A stretch of 37,962 bases of DNA from Pseudomonadota bacterium. Lineage in GTDB: Bacteria > Pseudomonadota > Alphaproteobacteria > Acetobacterales > Acetobacteraceae. The stretch covers positions 1-37,962 of the forward strand of contig JAJXZO010000109.1 in NCBI GenBank assembly GCA_021780035.1. Reading direction: 5' to 3'. This document shows, in pieces, positions 33,267 to 37,962 of this stretch. The notes under the pieces are model-generated. The model did not search any database, was not told the origin of the DNA, and was given only the letters and a program-made list of their open reading frames with translations. The translations under genes were made by a program, and so were the position numbers. Within the stretch, counting starts at the first letter, position 1. Each line of letters opens with the position of its first letter.

Positions 33267-34175
33267 GTGTCCACCGGCGTGCCACGGCGCGTAGCGAAGA
33301 GGCGCATGGCACGCCGCAGGCGCCCCTGGGAGCCGTGGCTCTACGTGCTGCCGGGGCTGCTGGTGTTCGCCATCTTCATCGCCTACCCGATCCTGGCCAA
33401 CATCGTGGGCAGCCTCGTCGGCACGCATGGCGAGCTCAGCCTCGCCAACTACCGGCAGGCTGCCTCCGATGCGGTGTTCTGGACCGCGGTCCGCAACTCC
33501 GGCATCTGGGTGGTGGCGTGCGTGCTCGCCGAGGGCGCCATCGGCTTCACCCTTGCGCTCGCCATCGAGCTTTACGTGCCCATCGGCAAGGTGGCGTTCC
33601 GCACGCTGCTTTTCCTGCCGATGGTGGTGACGCCCTCGGTGATCGCGCTCGTGTTCTCCACCATCTACGCGCCAGGCTATGGGCTCCTGTTCGGCCTGTT
33701 CGATTACTTCGGCCTCGCCGGCAGCTTCCCCGCGATTCTTGGCGATCCGTCCACGGCCACGCTCGGCGTCATCGCCGTCAACGTCTGGCAGTGGTGCGGC
33801 TTCTTCGTGCTGATGTACTGCGTCGGCCTCGCGCAGATCGACCGCGAACTGCTGGCCGCGGCGGCGATCGACGGCGCCGCCGGCCTCGCCCGCGTCCGCT
33901 ACGTCATCTGGCCGCTGTTGTGGCCCACTACCACCTCGCTCGTCGTGCTCGGCACCATCGAGGCGCTGCAGCAGTTCCCGCTCATCTTTCTGATGACCGA
34001 AGGCGGGCCAGCCGATTCGACGCAGACGCTCGCCACGTACATTTTCCAGACGGCGTTCGTGCTGAACGAGACGCACTACGCCTCGGCCGTGGCGGTGGTG
34101 CTGTTCGTGCTCGCGCTCGTCCTCATCGTGCTGCAGTACCGGCTCGGCCGGGCGGAGCAGGCGGCCCATGCGTAA
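33267..34175 (+). CDS. sugar ABC transporter permease, MalF/UgpA-like
   Basis: The first inner-membrane permease of the CUT1 importer, 302 residues with six predicted helices. After a basic N-terminus the first helix is WLYVLPGLLVFAIFIAYPIL, then LANYRQA. The ATPase-docking EAA motif is ELLAAAAIDGAAGLARVRYVIWPLL, followed by the final helices. It begins at GTG 33267, two bases after the stop of the binding-protein gene. Its 3' end overlaps the next permease by 8 bases, so expression is coupled. The matching ATP-binding subunit is not encoded nearby. Confidence 0.9.
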   Translation: MSTGVPRRVAKRRMARRRRPWEPWLYVLPGLLVFAIFIAYPILANIVGSLVGTHGELSLANYRQAASDAVFWTAVRNSGIWVVACVLAEGAIGFTLALAIELYVPIGKVAFRTLLFLPMVVTPSVIALVFSTIYAPGYGLLFGLFDYFGLAGSFPAILGDPSTATLGVIAVNVWQWCGFFVLMYCVGLAQIDRELLAAAAIDGAAGLARVRYVIWPLLWPTTTSLVVLGTIEALQQFPLIFLMTEGGPADSTQTLATYIFQTAFVLNETHYASAVAVVLFVLALVLIVLQYRLGRAEQAAHA

Positions 34176-34995
34176 ACCCCTCACCCGCTCCGGGCTCTTT
34201 GCCGGAGCGCTGCTGCTCGCCGCCACCGCCGTCAGTCTGGTGCCGAGCATCTACATGTTCGACATCTCTCTCCGCAACGCCACCGACAGCTTCTCTCCGG
34301 CGCTGATCGCCTCCCATGTCACCTTCGCCAACTGGCAGGCGATTCTTCTGCACGGCGACCTCGCCCGCTTCTTCCTGAACAGCGCGCTGGTGAGTGTCGC
34401 CACCGTGGCGCTCACCCTCGTCTGCGTCATCGGTCTTTCGTATGCGATCTCGCGGCTGCGCATCAAAGGCGGGCACATCCTGCTTCTGCTGGTGGTCTCG
34501 GCGCTGCTGCTGCCGCTCGCCTCGCTGCTCGTGCCCATCGCCAAGCTCCTGGAGATGCTCGGCATGACCAACAGCTACTTCGGGCTGATCGGCCCGGAAA
34601 CGGCGATCGGAATTCCTTTCGGCACCGTTATCGTCAAGGCGGCGATGGACGAAATCCCTGTGGCGCTCGAGGAGGCCGCGCGCATCGACGGCGCCGGTTC
34701 CTTCGCCGTGCTGCTCCGCGTGGTGGTGCCGCTGGTGCAGCCGTCGCTTATCGTCGTCGCCATCTGGCAGTTCCTTTATTCGTGGAACGAGTTCTTCCTC
34801 GCGCTGGTCATCATGACGCGCGACGCGATGAAGCCGCTGCCGCTGGCGCCGCTCTACTACCAGGGGCCGTTCATGACCGACCCGGGCAAACTGTTCGCCA
34901 TCCTCACGCTGATCGCGGTGGTGCCGATGCTCGCGTACATCGTGCTGCAGCGGTGGTTCGTCGCCGGGCTGATGGAGGGCGGCGTCAAGGGCTGA
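34168..34995 (+). CDS. sugar ABC transporter permease, MalG/UgpE-like
   Basis: The second permease, 275 residues with six helices. Typical MalG features are VPSIYMFDISLRNATDSF, FFLNSALVSVATVALTLV, LSYAISRLRIKGG, the EAA motif EIPVALEEAARIDGAGSFAVLLRVVVPLVQP, and WQFLYSWNEFFLALV. It overlaps the upstream permease by 8 bases. Its TGA stop is part of a perfect hairpin, and it converges on the lacI-type gene 10 bases away. It should form a heterodimeric channel with the upstream permease and require a shared ATPase encoded elsewhere (MsmK/UgpC-like), which is inference. Confidence 0.9.
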   Translation: MRKPLTRSGLFAGALLLAATAVSLVPSIYMFDISLRNATDSFSPALIASHVTFANWQAILLHGDLARFFLNSALVSVATVALTLVCVIGLSYAISRLRIKGGHILLLLVVSALLLPLASLLVPIAKLLEMLGMTNSYFGLIGPETAIGIPFGTVIVKAAMDEIPVALEEAARIDGAGSFAVLLRVVVPLVQPSLIVVAIWQFLYSWNEFFLALVIMTRDAMKPLPLAPLYYQGPFMTDPGKLFAILTLIAVVPMLAYIVLQRWFVAGLMEGGVKG

Positions 34996-34999
34996 CGCC
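34981..34999. terminator. perfect hairpin at the convergent malG-like / lacI-like junction
   Basis: GGCGTCA (34981-34987) pairs perfectly with TGACGCC (34993-34999) around an AGGGC loop; the permease TGA stop is the first part of the right arm. There is no T-run. Location between convergent genes suggests a bidirectional terminator. Confidence 0.45.
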
Positions 35000-35005
35000 C
35001 CGGCT

Positions 35006-36016
35006 TCAGGTGGTGGCGCGCGGCACGATGCGAAACGGCATCAGCACGCGCGCGGGCGCGGACTCGCCGGCGATGCGGGCCAACAGGTTTCTCGCCGCCA
35101 TCCGGCCCATCTCGGCGCTGTCCACCGTGACGCTGGTGATCGCCGGCTCGCTTTCCCGGCACACCTCGAGGTCGCCGAAGCCGCAGATGGCCAGTTGCTC
35201 CGGAACGGCGAGGCCGCGCACCCGCGCCTCGGTAAGCATGCCGAGCGCCGTCATGTCGGAACCGCACATCACCGCCGTTGCGGGAGCGAGATCGGGAGCC
35301 AGGCGACGCATGGCATCGCGGCCGTCGGCGATACCGCTCGGCGCGGAATAGATCCATTCGCCCACCAGCGTGCCGCCAAGTTCCCGCACCGTGGCGGCGA
35401 ATCCCGCGCCGCGCTCCACCGCGCGGGCATCGTTGCCGCGCGCCACGGCGAACCGTTTGTGCCCGCGCCCGGCGAAGAAGCGCGCCACCTCCACCCCCAC
35501 CTCGCGGTGGTCGAAGCCCACCAGCATGTCGATCGGGTTCGGGGTGAAGTCGAACATCTCCACCACCGGCACCGCCGCCTCGCGCAGCAGCGCCGCAACC
35601 GCGGGCGGATGGTGGCTGCCGACCAGCAGCAGCCCGTCGGGCCTCCGCCCCAGCACGGCGCGGATCAGCCCCGGCATGTCGAGGTCCTCCTGGTAGCCGG
35701 AAAGCCCCAGCAGCACGTGGTAGCCGGCCTGGCTCATCGCGTCGGTGAACGCCGACACCGGAGCGGCGAACAGCGGGTGGGCGATGGTGGGCACGATGGC
35801 GGCGATCATGCGGCTGCGGCGGCTGGAAAGCCCGCCGGCGATCAGGTTCGGCACATAGCCGAGCTTGTCGATCGCCTCGCGCACGCGCGCCGCTGTGGCG
35901 GGGGACACCCGATCCGGCGCGTTCAGCACGCGGGAGACGGTCATCGGCGCCACATTGGCCGCGGCGGCAACATCGACGATCTTCACTGCGGCGGAAGTTC
36001 CGCGCTTTCGGGCCAT
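35006..36016 (-). CDS. LacI-family transcriptional regulator, GntR(gluconate)-like
   Basis: A 336-residue repressor. The LacI-type helix-turn-helix with hinge covers about 11-65 (VKIVDVAAAANVAPMTVSRV, then LNAPDRVSPATAARVREAID, then KLGYVPN). The periplasmic-binding-protein-like effector domain follows. The segment VPVVEMFDFTPNPIDMLVGFDHREVG closely recalls E. coli GntR/IdnR, whose effectors are gluconate derivatives. ATG 36016 has GGGAGAG upstream. It converges with the sugar importer and follows glpK on the same strand after 37 bases, so it probably controls one or both. A 21-bp palindrome 53-73 bases upstream, within the glpK 3' end, may be an autoregulatory site. The effector is unproven. 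Confidence 0.92.
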   Translation of the reverse strand: MARKRGTSAAVKIVDVAAAANVAPMTVSRVLNAPDRVSPATAARVREAIDKLGYVPNLIAGGLSSRRSRMIAAIVPTIAHPLFAAPVSAFTDAMSQAGYHVLLGLSGYQEDLDMPGLIRAVLGRRPDGLLLVGSHHPPAVAALLREAAVPVVEMFDFTPNPIDMLVGFDHREVGVEVARFFAGRGHKRFAVARGNDARAVERGAGFAATVRELGGTLVGEWIYSAPSGIADGRDAMRRLAPDLAPATAVMCGSDMTALGMLTEARVRGLAVPEQLAICGFGDLEVCRESEPAITSVTVDSAEMGRMAARNLLARIAGESAPARVLMPFRIVPRATT

Positions 36017-36053
36017 TGTTTTCTCTCCCGCTCGCGATTTCGAGCGAGCAACC

Positions 36054-37583
<1,530 letters not shown>

Positions 37584-37602
37584 GATGTTTCCTCCCTGAC
37601 GG

Positions 37603-37614
37603 GCGAAGCTTCGC
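37603..37614. promoter_or_regulatory. 12-bp perfect palindrome in the glpK leader
   Basis: GCGAAGCTTCGC is a perfect palindrome 20 bases upstream of the glpK start codon. LacI-family proteins bind short symmetric sites of this size, but no match to a known consensus can be claimed. It lies in the 149-base divergent gap between glpK and tRNA-Glu. Confidence 0.35.
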
Positions 37615-37688
37615 TTTTGCGCCGCCGGCCCGCAAGCGCCCGCCTGCGGCTCCGCCGCCCGAACAGCGGGCTCGGGTCCACTTTGCAC

Positions 37689-37717
37689 TTGGCAGGCGGG
37701 GCGGGTTTGTCTATCCA
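37689..37717 (+). promoter_or_regulatory. putative tRNA-Glu promoter
   Basis: TTGGCA (37689-37694) and TATCCA (37712-37717) are separated by 17 bases and would start transcription about 8-10 bases before the tRNA 5' end. The -35 matches 5 of 6 consensus bases; the -10 is weak. Confidence 0.45.
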
Positions 37718-37732
37718 CGGCGGCGCCGCCAC

Positions 37733-37807
37733 GACCCCTTCGTCTAGTGGTTAGGACACCAGCCTTTCACGCTGGTAACACGGGTTCGAGCCCCGTAGGG
37801 GTCGCCA
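37733..37807 (+). tRNA. tRNA-Glu (anticodon TTC)
   Basis: A 75-base cloverleaf with encoded CCA. The acceptor stem GACCCCT (37733-37739) pairs perfectly with AGGGGTC (37797-37803), then G discriminator and CCA (37805-37807). The anticodon arm is CCAGC-CTTTCAC-GCTGG with anticodon TTC at 37766-37768, reading GAA/GAG. The T-arm CGGGTTCGAGCCCCG shows the standard GTTCGA loop. The sequence closely follows the proteobacterial tRNA-Glu pattern. Read rightwards, divergent from glpK. Confidence 0.97.
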
Positions 37808-37841
37808 AGCGATTTCAAAGAGTTAGACGGTATCTCGGTAG

Positions 37842-37858
37842 CCGGGGCAAAACCCCGG
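37842..37858 (+). terminator. GC-rich hairpin downstream of tRNA-Glu
   Basis: CCGGGG (37842-37847) pairs with CCCCGG (37853-37858) around CAAAA, 35 bases after the tRNA 3' end. A short T-stretch (TGTTTTCC) follows about 10 bases later. A terminator for the tRNA transcript is plausible. Confidence 0.4.
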
Positions 37859-37913
37859 GTGGCGGGTGTTTTCCAGCTTGCGGCGACGCGGCCGGGTACG
37901 ATTCGCTTGGGTT

Positions 37914-37962
37914 ATGTCGCCGCCCACCGACCCTTCCGATCTGCCGCGCGCCGAGCTGGAAG
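37914..37962 (+). CDS. start of an unidentified gene, truncated by the window end
   Basis: ATG 37914 opens a frame to the window edge encoding 16 residues, MSPPTDPSDLPRAELE. The DPxDLP...L pattern is reminiscent of the N-termini of some transposases (IS66-type among them), but 16 codons cannot support a family call. No inverted repeat end is visible between the tRNA and this start. The frame has G/C third positions like the rest of the window. Confidence 0.35.
   Translation, partial: MSPPTDPSDLPRAELE

Noticed and set aside
36030-36049. Hairpin GCTCGC...GCGAGC between glpK and the lacI-type gene
   Set aside because: A 6-bp stem in GC-rich DNA, with no T-run and close to the regulator's ribosome binding site; too weak to list as a terminator.

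Overview
The window is about 38 kb of very GC-rich DNA, almost fully coding, with GTG starts and many 4-base ATGA/GTGA overlaps. Gene content (xseB-ispA-tlyA, tadA near rluB-rsmD, ModE with two molybdate-binding domains, MdtABC-type RND genes) suggests an alphaproteobacterium, probably of the Rhodospirillales/Acetobacteraceae type. That assignment is inference; no rRNA or species marker is present. No intergenic stretch exceeds 300 bases.

Region by region. 1-6.5 kb: 3' part of murA, an AAE3/Pcs60-type (oxalyl-CoA synthetase-like) ligase overlapping a PanE-type reductase, then an amino-acid block of a DecR/CyuR-like Lrp regulator, an aspartate/glutamate racemase and the iron-sulfur L-cysteine desulfidase CyuA. 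6.8-9.3 kb: translation-related genes tadA, rluB and rsmD, with a PuuD-type glutamine-amidotransferase-fold hydrolase inserted. 9.3-18.3 kb: a complete minus-strand tripartite efflux operon, mdtA-mdtB-mdtC-nodT, with every junction overlapping. 18.6-22.0 kb: tusA, an HDAC-family deacetylase, xseB, ispA, tlyA and a 71-residue unknown protein.

22.0-27.3 kb is the least understood part and the best candidate for something undescribed. A divergent envelope locus carries, leftward, a 58-residue membrane microprotein coupled to a DUF2272 lipoprotein. Rightward it carries a secreted alpha/beta hydrolase coupled to a polytopic spermidine-synthase-like protein, coupled in turn to a PCMT-fold methyltransferase with a Tat-type signal peptide.

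27.3-30.7 kb: a molybdate operon modE-modA-modB-modC. A 37-bp near-perfect palindrome lies across the modE start codon. modB has no conventional start codon at its expected N-terminus, and an ATT sits at ideal spacing from a strong ribosome binding site. 30.8-37.6 kb: a carbohydrate module with an Asp-box (sialidase-fold) protein, a sugar-binding protein and two permeases but no ATPase, convergent with a LacI/GntR-type repressor and glycerol kinase. Related palindromic motifs lie upstream of the binding-protein gene and of lacI. The window ends with tRNA-Glu(TTC), a GC-rich hairpin and the first 16 codons of an unidentified gene.
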